Assembly (NCBI GenBank): GCA_947259195.1
Contig: CAMYLC010000021.1
Coordinates: 1 to 64,000, forward strand
Length of the DNA: 64,000 nt
Direction: 5' to 3'
Source: Thermoanaerobaculia bacterium
Lineage (GTDB): Bacteria; Acidobacteriota; Thermoanaerobaculia; Multivoradales; JAHEKO01
Part shown: positions 37,498-46,275 of the stretch, piece by piece
Numbering within the stretch: the first letter of the stretch is position 1
Layout of the letters: each line of letters starts with the position of its first letter
The notes under the pieces: model-generated
The model's database searches: none
What the model saw: the letters and a program-made list of their open reading frames with translations, nothing else
What the model was told of the DNA's origin: nothing
Position numbers and translations under genes: made by a program

Positions 37498-38367
37498 TCA
37501 GTCGTCGAGTGACGCCAGGAGAGTTCTGGCATCCTCGATGACCTGGGTTTGCTCGACGACCCAGGCCGGATCGGGCTCGCGCTGGACAAGATCCTCCAGC
37601 AGGCCTCGAGCCTCCTGCTCCTGGTCTGGGAAGTGCTCCAACAGGGCGTCGGCAAGGTAGTAGAGGGTGAGCGGTGCGTCGGGCACCAGCTCGATGGCCC
37701 GCCGCAGCTCGCTGACGGCGGTCTTGCGATCCACCCAGCCCGTGAAGAAGGGGAGTTTGGGAGCCTCGGAGTGGAGCCGCCCCAGAACCCGATGCCCACC
37801 TGCTTCCTCGATCTCCTCGTCGATATCGATGACGACCTCGGAAAAGTTGCGAATCTTCTTGGCGACGCCTTCCTTGGCCGCCGCCATCTTGCCGCGGTAA
37901 CGCCCCCAGAGGCCCCAGTGAACCGCCGACCAGAAGTAGATAGGCGCCGCGTCGGCAGTGTCGGCCAAAGCTGCGGCCAGCTTCTCGGTCTTCATGGAGT
38001 CGAAATCGGTGCCCAGGCCAGCGGCGATTGCGAGTTGCTCTCGTCCCACGTCGGAGATCTCCCTCGCCGTCTCATAGAGGGCGAGCCTTTCATCCGGGTC
38101 CTGGAGCACGTGTTCGCCCTGGAAGTAGAGGCTCCTCAGGAGTTTCCAGCGTGCTTCGATGTTCTGTGGATTCTCGGTCAGGAGTTGTTCGAAAGCGGAT
38201 ATGGACTCGCCGATTGGCTCGGACCGGGCCACCGCGCCGGTGTGTCCCTCGGCGCGCCGCAGATAGGCGGCGTCTCCACGCAGCATGAGTTCCAGACCCT
38301 GCGCCGGTGACGGCGATACGGACGTAACAAGGAGAGTCACTACCAGCAATGGGGTCAGGGTCTTCAA
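37498..38367 (-). CDS. TPR-type exported protein resembling TatT of TRAP transporters
   Basis: A 289-residue protein beginning LKTLTPLLVVTLLVTS, a signal peptide ending near SPAQG. The rest is helical with TPR-like repeats (SISAFEQLLTENPQNIEARW; SELRRAIELVPDAPLTLYYLADALLEH). The segment YFWSAVHWGLWGR followed by GHRVLGRLHSEAPKLPF resembles the TatT family of periplasmic TRAP accessory proteins. No TRAP transporter is nearby. The start is TTG 38367, with a near-perfect AGGAGG seven bases upstream; an ATG at 38430 lacks a ribosome-binding site. It diverges from the hopanoid run. Confidence 0.72.
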   Translation of the reverse strand: MKTLTPLLVVTLLVTSVSPSPAQGLELMLRGDAAYLRRAEGHTGAVARSEPIGESISAFEQLLTENPQNIEARWKLLRSLYFQGEHVLQDPDERLALYETAREISDVGREQLAIAAGLGTDFDSMKTEKLAAALADTADAAPIYFWSAVHWGLWGRYRGKMAAAKEGVAKKIRNFSEVVIDIDEEIEEAGGHRVLGRLHSEAPKLPFFTGWVDRKTAVSELRRAIELVPDAPLTLYYLADALLEHFPDQEQEARGLLEDLVQREPDPAWVVEQTQVIEDARTLLASLDD

Positions 38368-38481
38368 GGTCGCACCTCCTGCGGATGCCGGCTTGCTTGC
38401 TGCCCACCGGGGTCGAGGGTGAGAATTCAAACCTCTTTTGAGAGCGTCATCGTATCCTCAAGTGTTGTCCTAGGGTAGCGC

Positions 38482-38544
38482 AATGACGCGAAGCCATGAT
38501 AGAAACTGAATGCGCTTCGCAGGATTGGGATGAAGCGCGTCATT
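38482..38544. promoter_or_regulatory. Inverted repeat in the divergent region upstream of squalene-hopene cyclase
   Basis: AATGACGCG (38482-38490) and CGCGTCATT (38536-38544) are a perfect 9-bp inverted pair. A second pair, GCGAAGC and GCTTCGC, lies between. The position between divergent genes fits an operator or looped regulatory site, but no regulator is identified. Confidence 0.35.
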
Positions 38545-38656
38545 TACGGAACTACACTCAGGGACTCGCTCGAAGCAGCCCGATAAAGGGGTGCTTTAGC
38601 TATGTCCGTGGTGGGTGGTATCCGCTGATCGTTGTGATGGGGAGTTTCGAGGAGCC

Positions 38657-40675
38657 ATGGATCAGATGTCATCGCAGGGAATTCTGCAGTCCAAGAGCGC
38701 TGCACCGCAGGCAGCGCCCGAGGCTGAGGACCGGCGCGCCGAGATTCTCGATTCGATTCTGAAGGCCCGGCAGCAGCTGCTGAGTCTGCAGGAGACCGAC
38801 GGGCACTGGTGCGCCGAGCTCGAAGGCGACACCATTCTCGAGAGCGAGTACATCCTGTTGCTGCACTTCCTGGGCCGAACTGGCGAGGAGAAGGTGCGGA
38901 AGGCGGCAAACTACTTGCGAGCCAAGCAGCTTCCAGAGGGCGGTTGGGCAGGCTATCCGGGCGCTGGCGCCGATGTGAGCACATCGGTCAAGGCCTACTT
39001 CGTCTTGAAGCTGGTCGGTGACGACCCCGATGCGCCGCACATGGTGAGGGCTCGGGTGGTTATTTGTCGCAAGGGTGGCCTGCACGCCTGCAACTCCTTC
39101 ACCAAGCTCTATCTATCCATCTTCGGGCAGTACCAGTGGGACAAGAGTCCTGGGGTGCCGCCCGAGCTCGTGCTGCTGCCGCTCTGGTTTCCAATCAACA
39201 TCTACGACATGTCCTCATGGTCGCGGGGTATCGTCGTGCCCCTGAGCGTCATCTGGGCTCAGAAGCCGAACTGCCCGGTGCCGAAGCACGCCGCGATCGA
39301 TGAGCTGCTGGTCGAGAATACGCGACGAGCCGTGCCGCAATTCAGTCGTGCTTCGCTCCTGCACCACGGATGGTCGGCATTCTTCCAGACTCTCGACTGG
39401 GTCCACAAACGAATGGAACAGTGGCATCTGACGCCACTGCGTGGCAGGGCCTTGAAGCGGGCCGAGGAGTGGATTCTCCCACGGCTCGAGAAGAGCGATG
39501 GACTCGGGGCTATCTTCCCACCGATCGTCAACACCATCTTGGCACTGCGCTGCCTGGGCTACCCCGAAGACCACCCGGTCATCCAAGGTCAGGTCCAGGA
39601 GCTCGAAAAGCTGGAGATCGAAGAAGGCGACACGCTGAGGCTCGAGCCCTGCAAGTCGCCCGTCTGGGACACGGCTTTGTCGCTCAACGCCCTGGGAGAA
39701 AGCGATGATCCCGAAACGAGGGAGAGGCTCGAGCGGGGTGTCGAGTGGTTGCTTTCCAAAGAGGTCAAGGAGCCAGGGGACTGGAAGATCAAGAACCCAG
39801 ACGCTTCCGTGGGTGGTTGGTACTTCGAGTATGCCAATGAGTTCTACCCGGACTGCGACGACACCGCCCAGGTCTTGTCTGCCGTCGCCAAGCTACGCCC
39901 CCTCTCCGGGGATCTGGAGGAGCGCTTTTCGGCGGCCTCGAAACGTGCCCTCTCCTGGCTCATCAGCATGCAGAACCGTGATGGCGGCTGGGCCTCCTTC
40001 GACAAGGACTGCAGCAAGGAGTTCTTGACCTACGTTCCATTCGCCGATCACAACGCCATGATCGACCCGAGCACCACGGACATCACCGCCAGGGCTCTCG
40101 AAGCGTTGTCCGCCCACGACTACGATCTTTCTTCCGACGTCGTCCAGCGAGCCGTCGCTTTCATCCGCCGTCTGCAAAAACCCGATGGAACCTGGTACGG
40201 CCGGTGGGGCTGCAACTACATCTACGGCACCTGGTTGGCCTTATCGGGCTTGCGGGCTGCCGGACAAGACTTGTCGAAATCCTGGGCCCAGAGCGCTGCG
40301 GACTGGTTGAGGAGTTGTCAGAACTCCGACGGTGGATGGGGCGAGCTGCCCGACTCCTACGCCGATGCCAGCAAGAAGGGGATCGGGCCAAGCACGGCCG
40401 CGCAGACCTCCTGGGCACTCTTGGCGCTGTTGTCTACTGGCGATCGAGACAGCGACAATGTCAGGCGGGCTGTCGAATACCTGTTGGTCCAGCAGCAGGC
40501 CGACGGCAGCTGGAAGGACGAATGGTGGACAGGCACGGGTTTTCCGGAAGTCTTCTATCTGGACTATCATCTGTACGCAACCTATTTCTCACTGCTCGCT
40601 CTGGAGAGCTACCGCAAGGTGGTGGCGGCAAACGGTGATGTCGGATCGCCCCCTGCTGTCCTGCATGCCGTGTGA
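38657..40675 (+). CDS. shc: Squalene-hopene cyclase
   Basis: A 672-residue terpenoid cyclase. The catalytic DXDD motif is DCDD (residues 399-402 in EFYPDCDDTAQVL). Many QW repeats are visible (LPEGGWAGYPG, NRDGGWASF, KPDGTWYGRWGC, NSDGGWGELPD, QADGSWKDEWW). It folds squalene into hopene at the inner membrane. It heads a plus-strand run of hopanoid and isoprenoid genes. GAGGAG precedes the ATG at 38657. The next gene, hpnH, follows by 38 bases. Confidence 0.95.
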   Translation: MDQMSSQGILQSKSAAPQAAPEAEDRRAEILDSILKARQQLLSLQETDGHWCAELEGDTILESEYILLLHFLGRTGEEKVRKAANYLRAKQLPEGGWAGYPGAGADVSTSVKAYFVLKLVGDDPDAPHMVRARVVICRKGGLHACNSFTKLYLSIFGQYQWDKSPGVPPELVLLPLWFPINIYDMSSWSRGIVVPLSVIWAQKPNCPVPKHAAIDELLVENTRRAVPQFSRASLLHHGWSAFFQTLDWVHKRMEQWHLTPLRGRALKRAEEWILPRLEKSDGLGAIFPPIVNTILALRCLGYPEDHPVIQGQVQELEKLEIEEGDTLRLEPCKSPVWDTALSLNALGESDDPETRERLERGVEWLLSKEVKEPGDWKIKNPDASVGGWYFEYANEFYPDCDDTAQVLSAVAKLRPLSGDLEERFSAASKRALSWLISMQNRDGGWASFDKDCSKEFLTYVPFADHNAMIDPSTTDITARALEALSAHDYDLSSDVVQRAVAFIRRLQKPDGTWYGRWGCNYIYGTWLALSGLRAAGQDLSKSWAQSAADWLRSCQNSDGGWGELPDSYADASKKGIGPSTAAQTSWALLALLSTGDRDSDNVRRAVEYLLVQQQADGSWKDEWWTGTGFPEVFYLDYHLYATYFSLLALESYRKVVAANGDVGSPPAVLHAV

Positions 40676-40713
40676 AGCCCTGGCGAGCTGAATCAATAGC
40701 GGAGCACGACGAC

Positions 40714-41715
40714 ATGCGATTTCCTCTACACATCACCACTGACAACATCAAGCATTCGATGAAGAATGCGTTGCAGGGCAACCGGCGCTACCCGTTCGTC
40801 CTCATGCTGGAGCCGCTCTACACCTGCAACCTGGCCTGCATCGGTTGTGCGGTCGAGCGGCATACCGGTAAGCTCAAGGACCGGTTGCCGGTCGAGCTCT
40901 GCCTGCAGGCAGTGGACGAGTCTGGTGCGCCGGGGGTGTCGCTGTGCGGTGGCGAGCCGACGGTCTACCCCGAGCTCAGGGAGCTCGTCAACGGCATCAT
41001 CGAGCGCAACCGTCACATCTATCTCTGCACCAACGCACTGCTGATGGACGAGAAGGTCTTCGGTCTTATTGATCCTCACAAGCGATTGACCATCAATGTT
41101 CACCTGGACGGCATGCGGGAGACACACGACCACGTCTGTGCCCGTGATGGGGTGTTCGACAAGGCCATCGAGATGATCAAGGAGTCCAAACGCCTCGGCT
41201 ATCACACCATCACCAACACGACGATCTTCAAGGAGACCAAGATCTCGGAGGTCGAAGAGCTCTGTGAGTACATGGCCAGCCTCGATATCGATGGCATGCT
41301 GATCTCACCCGGCTATCAATACGAGTCGGTGGAAGAAGACATCTTCATGACCCGGCAAGACATCTACGACAAGTTCCAGCGTGTACTGGAGATCTCCAAG
41401 CGGTATCGATTGACGTCGACTCCGATGTTTCTGGAGTTCGCTGCAGGGCTGCGTGACTACAAGTGCTCGCCATGGAGCACGGTGACCTTCACACCCAACG
41501 GCTGGAAGGGCCCCTGCTATCTGATCGGCAAGAAGTTCACCTGGTCGTGGGAGGAGTTCTGGCATCTCACCGACTGGGACTATTGGGAGTCACGTGAGGA
41601 TCGGCTGTGTCAGAACTGTCTGATGCACTCCGGCTTCGAGGCCTCGGTGGTCAAGGAGCTGCCGCGCAATCCAGGTGACATGGCGCGCCTGATGGCCTGG
41701 AATCTGATGGGCTGA
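40714..41715 (+). CDS. hpnH: Adenosyl-hopene transferase HpnH (radical SAM)
   Basis: A 333-residue radical SAM enzyme. The cluster motif is CNLACIGC (C38, C42, C45; Cx3Cx2C). SLCGGEPTVYPE and NVHLDGMRETHD are typical of the HpnH family. C-terminal cysteines (CYLIGK, CQNCLMHSGFEAS) form the SPASM-like end. HpnH joins a 5'-deoxyadenosyl radical to hopene to give adenosylhopane, the first step of side-chain formation. Confidence 0.95.
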   Translation: MRFPLHITTDNIKHSMKNALQGNRRYPFVLMLEPLYTCNLACIGCAVERHTGKLKDRLPVELCLQAVDESGAPGVSLCGGEPTVYPELRELVNGIIERNRHIYLCTNALLMDEKVFGLIDPHKRLTINVHLDGMRETHDHVCARDGVFDKAIEMIKESKRLGYHTITNTTIFKETKISEVEELCEYMASLDIDGMLISPGYQYESVEEDIFMTRQDIYDKFQRVLEISKRYRLTSTPMFLEFAAGLRDYKCSPWSTVTFTPNGWKGPCYLIGKKFTWSWEEFWHLTDWDYWESREDRLCQNCLMHSGFEASVVKELPRNPGDMARLMAWNLMG

Positions 41716-41815
41716 CATGCAACCTCTGGACCGGGTATTTGCCTCTCCTGCGGCTGGAGAAAAGCCCGGCATGAGAGTGCCCGGTTCGATCAGAGTAAGT
41801 CCATAGGAAACCCCC

Positions 41816-42805
41816 ATGAAGGTCTTTCTCACCGGTGCCACCGGCTTCATCGGCGGGCACCTGCTCCGGGCTCTACTCGAGGCTGGAGCAGAAGTGCGCT
41901 GCCTGAGGCGAGCCGAGAGTCTGCGCCGGAATCTCGACGGTCTGGAGGTAGAAGTGGTCATGGGTGACCTTCGGGATGGCGACTCTCTTCGGGTTGGCCT
42001 GCAGGGGTGCGAGATGGTGTTTCACTGCGCCGCCGACTACCGGCTGTTCAGCAAGAACCCGGACGAGCTCTACGAGTCCAACGTCGAAGGGACTCGCAAC
42101 CTGCTGCGGGCCGCCTCGGAAGCGGGGGCAAAGCGCGTCGTCTACACCAGCTCGGTGGGAGCCCTCGGTCTCAACCCTGACGGATCGCCGGCCGACGAGG
42201 AGGCGCCAGTCACTCTCGAGGACATGGTCGGGCACTACAAGAGGAGCAAGTTCCTGGCCGAGCGAGTGGCGGACGAGTGGGTTGAAATGGGGCTTCCGAT
42301 CGTGATCGTGAATCCTTCGACCCCGGTCGGGGAAGGTGACCTCAAACCCACTGCGACAGGTCAGATGATCGTCGACTTCCTCAATCGGAAGACGCCGGCA
42401 TATGTGGACACGGGGCTGAACCTGGTTGACGTGCACGATGTGGCTCTGGGTCACATTCGCGCCGCCGAAAAGGGAAGAGTCGGGGAGAAGTACATCCTCG
42501 GCAACCGCGACATGAGTTTGCAGGAGATCTTCTTGACGCTTGGTGGATTGACGGGGCTGCCGGCTCCGAAGATGAAGGTTCCGCATTGGCTGCCACTTTG
42601 TTGGGCAGCACTCGACACGGGCTTCAGCCGCCTCGTCGGGCGCACACCTGGGGTGCCGCTCGAGGCGGTACGACTGTCGCGATACAAGATGTACTTCGAC
42701 GCCAGCAAAGCGGTGCGCGAGCTCGGCTTGCCCCAGACTGCGATCGAAGAACCGCTGCAAAGAGCCGTGGACTGGTTCAGCGCCAACGGCTACGTGACGC
42801 GCTAG
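41816..42805 (+). CDS. hpnA: Hopanoid-associated sugar epimerase-like SDR HpnA
   Basis: A 329-residue extended SDR with TGATGFIGGHLL at the N-terminus, HCAADYRLFSKNPDELYESN, the TSSVGALG strand and the YxxxK motif in HYKRSKFLAE. The pattern NPSTPVGEGDLKPTATG is characteristic of HpnA. Its exact reaction in hopanoid side-chain metabolism is not settled. It lies 100 bases after hpnH; that gap holds a small hairpin. Confidence 0.9.
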   Translation: MKVFLTGATGFIGGHLLRALLEAGAEVRCLRRAESLRRNLDGLEVEVVMGDLRDGDSLRVGLQGCEMVFHCAADYRLFSKNPDELYESNVEGTRNLLRAASEAGAKRVVYTSSVGALGLNPDGSPADEEAPVTLEDMVGHYKRSKFLAERVADEWVEMGLPIVIVNPSTPVGEGDLKPTATGQMIVDFLNRKTPAYVDTGLNLVDVHDVALGHIRAAEKGRVGEKYILGNRDMSLQEIFLTLGGLTGLPAPKMKVPHWLPLCWAALDTGFSRLVGRTPGVPLEAVRLSRYKMYFDASKAVRELGLPQTAIEEPLQRAVDWFSANGYVTR

Positions 42806-42821
42806 ACGGGATCTGGGACCC

Positions 42822-43586
42822 ATGCAATCGACGGTACAGACGAATCCGAGTCGGACGCCCCCGCGAGTCGTGGTCGTCGCCGCCATGGAAGAGGAGCTCC
42901 ATTCTCTCCGTCAGAGACTCTCGGACGTCGAGAAGGTATCGCTTCCTTCAGGCTCGGCGGTCCGCGGCCACCTCGAGTCAGAGGAGATGCTGCTGATAGC
43001 CACCGGCGAGGGCTCGGTGGCTGCCGAGAAGGGGCTGTCGGCCCTCTTGTCAGACCAGAACATCGAGGCTCTGCTGGTGGTGGGAGTCGCCGGCGCGATT
43101 TCACCAGATCTGGCAGTCGGAGATCTCGTAGCCGTGGACTCGGTCAGAGACAAGCGGGGCAAGATTCCATCGCCCGACGCCTCACTACTTCAGCGAGCTC
43201 TCACCGCGGACAATGTCGTGCAAGGAGGAGTGGTGAGCGTCGACACGATCGTGGTCGAGGCTGCGGCGAAAAGAGCTCTTTGGCAGTCCATTGGTGGCGG
43301 GCCGTTCCAGGTCGTCGATCTGGAATCGGCGACGTATGCGCGTTTGGCGACGGAGAGAGGTATCCCCTACTTCGTCCTGCGTGCCGTCAGCGACACCGCC
43401 AGTGAGAGCTTGCCGCTCGATTTCAATGAGTTCCGCAGCTCGGACGGCAGCATCGATCGAGGCAAAGTGGCACGACATCTGATCTTCCATCCCCACCTAC
43501 TTGGCTCCTTGAAGGGCCTGCGCACTCGGTTGAGAGAATGCGCGGTCTCGATGGCGGATGTGGTCGAAGGGATTCTGAAATCGTGA
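42822..43586 (+). CDS. hpnG: Hopanoid-associated nucleosidase/phosphorylase HpnG
   Basis: A 254-residue protein of the nucleoside phosphorylase/MTA-SAH nucleosidase fold: VVVAAMEEELHSL at the N-terminus, GEGSVAAEKGLSAL, VVGVAGAISPDLAVGDLV, and VVDLESATYARLA with the purine-site Glu. FVLRAVSDTASESLP contains the catalytic Asp. In hopanoid producers HpnG removes adenine from adenosylhopane to yield (phospho)ribosylhopane. It follows hpnA by 16 bases and overlaps the next gene by 4 bases (GTGA). Confidence 0.9.
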   Translation: MQSTVQTNPSRTPPRVVVVAAMEEELHSLRQRLSDVEKVSLPSGSAVRGHLESEEMLLIATGEGSVAAEKGLSALLSDQNIEALLVVGVAGAISPDLAVGDLVAVDSVRDKRGKIPSPDASLLQRALTADNVVQGGVVSVDTIVVEAAAKRALWQSIGGGPFQVVDLESATYARLATERGIPYFVLRAVSDTASESLPLDFNEFRSSDGSIDRGKVARHLIFHPHLLGSLKGLRTRLRECAVSMADVVEGILKS

Positions 43587-44995
43587 AACGTCCCACCATT
43601 TGGCCTCAGCCCATGGCAACAAGGACCTTGGTCTTCGGCCTGCTGGTCGTCACTCTTCTGGCGGCAGTTGCGGGGGCTGAGGAGTTGTCCAAGAGAAGGC
43701 TCTTTATTGCCCTGGACGCTGTTCCTTACCAGATAGCGGCCGATGTCATGAATCCGGCCCTGGGCGACGAGGCGCTGTTTCAGGGCTTCGAGGGCCCGGT
43801 GCGGCTGGTCAGCACGTTCCCGTCGTCGACGAGCGTGGCGCTGCCCGGCATCCTCGGGCCGATCGGGCTCGAGAGGTCCCCGGGTTACGAGGCCCGCTTC
43901 TTCGATTGGCAGGAGGGCAAGGTCAGGGGCGGCGGTGCCGTCAGCTATGGCCGCATCGAATTTCCTTGGCGCGACTTCTTCGACTGGGGCCGAAAGGGTG
44001 TTGCGGGAAGCGCCATCGAGGCTGTCAAGCCGGTCAAGTCGGGCATCAAGCGCCTGCGCAATGCCATGGACGATTTCGTTCGATCGGACAAGGATGAGTT
44101 CTGGATCTACTCTGCGGCGACGGATATCGCAGGTCACGTGCTCAGTCCGCAGGCGCACGTTGACTTCTTCAAGGCGCTGGACGAGATGATTCTGGAAGCA
44201 CGCCAGGCTTCACCCGATCGTCCTTTCGACGTCGTCGTCTTTTCCGATCACGGCATGGATGGCGGCGAGCCGCTGATCAACGTCTTCAAGCCGGCCAAGA
44301 GGGCTCTCAAGCAAGCCGGTTACCGGAGCAAGAAACGGCTGAAGGGCACCGAAGACGTAGTGCTGACGCCCTTCGGATTGGTCTCCAACTTCGAGGCCTA
44401 CACTGTCGACGAGAACAAGGGACGGGTGGCCGAGATTCTGGCCGCCGTCGAGGGTGTGGACCTGTGCGCCTACAAGCTGGAAGAGGGATGGCGGATCGAA
44501 AGTCATCGCGGCAACGCTACCCTCCAGCAGAAGGAGGTCGACGGCGAGCTCTGGTGGAAGTACGAGCCCCACCATGGTGACCCATTGCAGTTCCAGGACC
44601 TGGTTCCAGCCATGGAGGAGGAGGGACAGGTGCGAGATGGTTGGCTCTCTGACGCTGCCTGTTTCGAAGCCACGGTCGTAGCCGAGAATCCAGATCCGTT
44701 CTATCGCATCGCTCATGCCTTTGAGCTGACGACGAATCCGGCCTCGGTGATCTGCTCGGCGAGTCGGGGATACATGTATGGTGCTCCCCATACAGGGGTC
44801 TTGGCCCAGATCGGCAAGGGCCACCTGCGTTGGACCCACGGCGCCTTGAACCGCGAGGCCACCCTCGGCTTCCTGTTCAGCGATGTCGCGGGCTGGGAGG
44901 CCCCCGAGGCCGTCCGATTCGATCGCGCCATCCTGCCCTTTCACGACGCTGCGGAGGGCGAGCCGGAGACCAAACTCTCAAAGTCGTCCCAGTAG
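43583..44995 (+). CDS. Exported alkaline-phosphatase-superfamily (phosphodiesterase-like) protein
   Basis: A 470-residue protein with a signal peptide (LVFGLLVVTLLAAVAGA). The remainder resembles type I phosphodiesterase/nucleotide pyrophosphatase proteins: an N-terminal FIALDAVP with the first metal Asp, STSVALPGI near the nucleophile position, ATDIAGHVL and FSDHGMDGG with metal Asp/His pairs, and PHTGV near the end. The exact nucleophile is not certain. The GTG start overlaps the hpnG stop (GTGA), so translation is coupled to hpnG. A hopanoid-related dephosphorylation role is an inference from that coupling. Confidence 0.78.
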   Translation: MKRPTIWPQPMATRTLVFGLLVVTLLAAVAGAEELSKRRLFIALDAVPYQIAADVMNPALGDEALFQGFEGPVRLVSTFPSSTSVALPGILGPIGLERSPGYEARFFDWQEGKVRGGGAVSYGRIEFPWRDFFDWGRKGVAGSAIEAVKPVKSGIKRLRNAMDDFVRSDKDEFWIYSAATDIAGHVLSPQAHVDFFKALDEMILEARQASPDRPFDVVVFSDHGMDGGEPLINVFKPAKRALKQAGYRSKKRLKGTEDVVLTPFGLVSNFEAYTVDENKGRVAEILAAVEGVDLCAYKLEEGWRIESHRGNATLQQKEVDGELWWKYEPHHGDPLQFQDLVPAMEEEGQVRDGWLSDAACFEATVVAENPDPFYRIAHAFELTTNPASVICSASRGYMYGAPHTGVLAQIGKGHLRWTHGALNREATLGFLFSDVAGWEAPEAVRFDRAILPFHDAAEGEPETKLSKSSQ

Positions 44996-45049
44996 GTCAA
45001 AGGAACCACCCGGTGAGTCGCCCGAGTCGCGGGCAACGACCCTCACGAC

Positions 45050-45078
45050 TGTTTTCAGCATTGCAGGTAAGCTATAAG
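45050..45078 (+). promoter_or_regulatory. Candidate sigma-70-type promoter before the isoprenoid genes
   Basis: TGTTTT (45050-45055) and TATAAG (45073-45078) are separated by 17 bases, in the 110-base gap before the polyprenyl synthase gene. This would allow the mevalonate/squalene genes to be transcribed apart from the hopanoid genes. The -35 match is weak. Confidence 0.35.
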
Positions 45079-45105
45079 ATAACGGTTCATACCATTCCCC
45101 ATTTG

Positions 45106-46248
45106 ATGTCGAACAGGCCGATGAGTGGAACAATGAATGTCGAGGAGGCAGGCCACAGGCAGGCAACGCAAGCGGCTGGCACCGATTTCGGTGAGCTACT
45201 GGTCTCTTTCCGGGGCCGGTTGGAGACCGATCTCATGGCCTGGGTCGAGGCCAAGCGCCTGGCAACCCGCGCCGAGCTCGCGGAAGCCGATGAGCTGACC
45301 GGTGTGCTGTCGGAGTTCCTGGCGCGCGATGGGAAGCGATTGCGCCCTGCCCAGGTCTACTACAGCTACAGAGCTTGTGGCGGCGACTCGGAGCCGGTTG
45401 TCATGCCGGTAGCCATGGCTGTCGAGCTGCTGCACACCTACCTTCTGGTGCACGATGACATCATGGATCACGCTGAGACGCGGCGGGGAGAGCCGGCCGT
45501 GCATGTGCTGTTCAGCGACCTTCACCGTGACCGCGGATGGCAGGGCGACTCCAGCCACTTCGGTACTTCTGTGGGCATCTTGCTTGGCGACTTGGCAGAG
45601 TCGTACGCCGTCGAGCTCTACTCGTCTTCCGCGATGTCGGAGGACGTGAGAGCCGATGTGCGGCAGTGCTTTTCCACCATGTGCCAGGAAGTCATTGTCG
45701 GGCAGTATCTGGAGATGACGGCCGGGTACCGCGGTACCCTCACCGAGGCAGAGCTGCTGCGGATCCTGCAGATGAAGTCGGGCCGCTACAGTGTCGAGCG
45801 GCCGGTTCAGCTGGGAGCACTGCTGGCTGGAGCTTCTGGAGACACTCTCGATGCTCTGACCCGATACGGGGCTCGGCTTGGTGAGGCCTTCCAACTCCAG
45901 GACGATCTGCTTGGGATGTTTGGTGACGTCGAGACGGTGGGCAAACCGGTGGGCGAAGATCTGGCCGAAGGCAAGTACACGATCTTGATCCACAGCGCTC
46001 TCGCTAAGCTCTCACCTGCTGGCCGGACAATCGTGGAGAGGGCACTCGGCAATGCCGGTGTACGAGAAGACGAGGTCAGAGAAGTCCAGAGGCTCATCGA
46101 AAGCGTCGGCGCTCGCCAACAGGTCGTCGAGATGATCGACACACGCCTGCAGGCCGCCGAAGAGGCTCTCGACGAGGCCGATGTGACAGGGCCCGGAGCT
46201 GATTTCCTCCAGGGTTTGATGGACTACCTTCGCGGGCGAGAGCGGTAG
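45106..46248 (+). CDS. Polyprenyl (farnesyl/geranylgeranyl) diphosphate synthase
   Basis: A 380-residue trans-prenyltransferase. The first aspartate motif is DDIMD (D117-D121) in LLVHDDIMDHAETRRG, the short form without the two-residue insertion usual in bacterial FPP synthases. Second motif: LQDDLLGMFGD (D266, D267). A tyrosine sits at the fifth position before the first aspartate, consistent with a short C15-C20 product. With squalene synthase downstream, farnesyl diphosphate is the expected main product. Start choice is uncertain: in-frame ATGs at 45106, 45121 and 45133 all precede the conserved region and none has a strong ribosome-binding site. Confidence 0.85.
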   Translation: MSNRPMSGTMNVEEAGHRQATQAAGTDFGELLVSFRGRLETDLMAWVEAKRLATRAELAEADELTGVLSEFLARDGKRLRPAQVYYSYRACGGDSEPVVMPVAMAVELLHTYLLVHDDIMDHAETRRGEPAVHVLFSDLHRDRGWQGDSSHFGTSVGILLGDLAESYAVELYSSSAMSEDVRADVRQCFSTMCQEVIVGQYLEMTAGYRGTLTEAELLRILQMKSGRYSVERPVQLGALLAGASGDTLDALTRYGARLGEAFQLQDDLLGMFGDVETVGKPVGEDLAEGKYTILIHSALAKLSPAGRTIVERALGNAGVREDEVREVQRLIESVGARQQVVEMIDTRLQAAEEALDEADVTGPGADFLQGLMDYLRGRER

Positions 46249-46275
46249 CCCGAATTGGTCCCGACGAGACAGAAC

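Noticed and set aside
42822..43586. A housekeeping MTA/SAH nucleosidase
   Set aside because: The family fold is the same, but the direct linkage with hpnH and hpnA and its divergent sequence fit HpnG.
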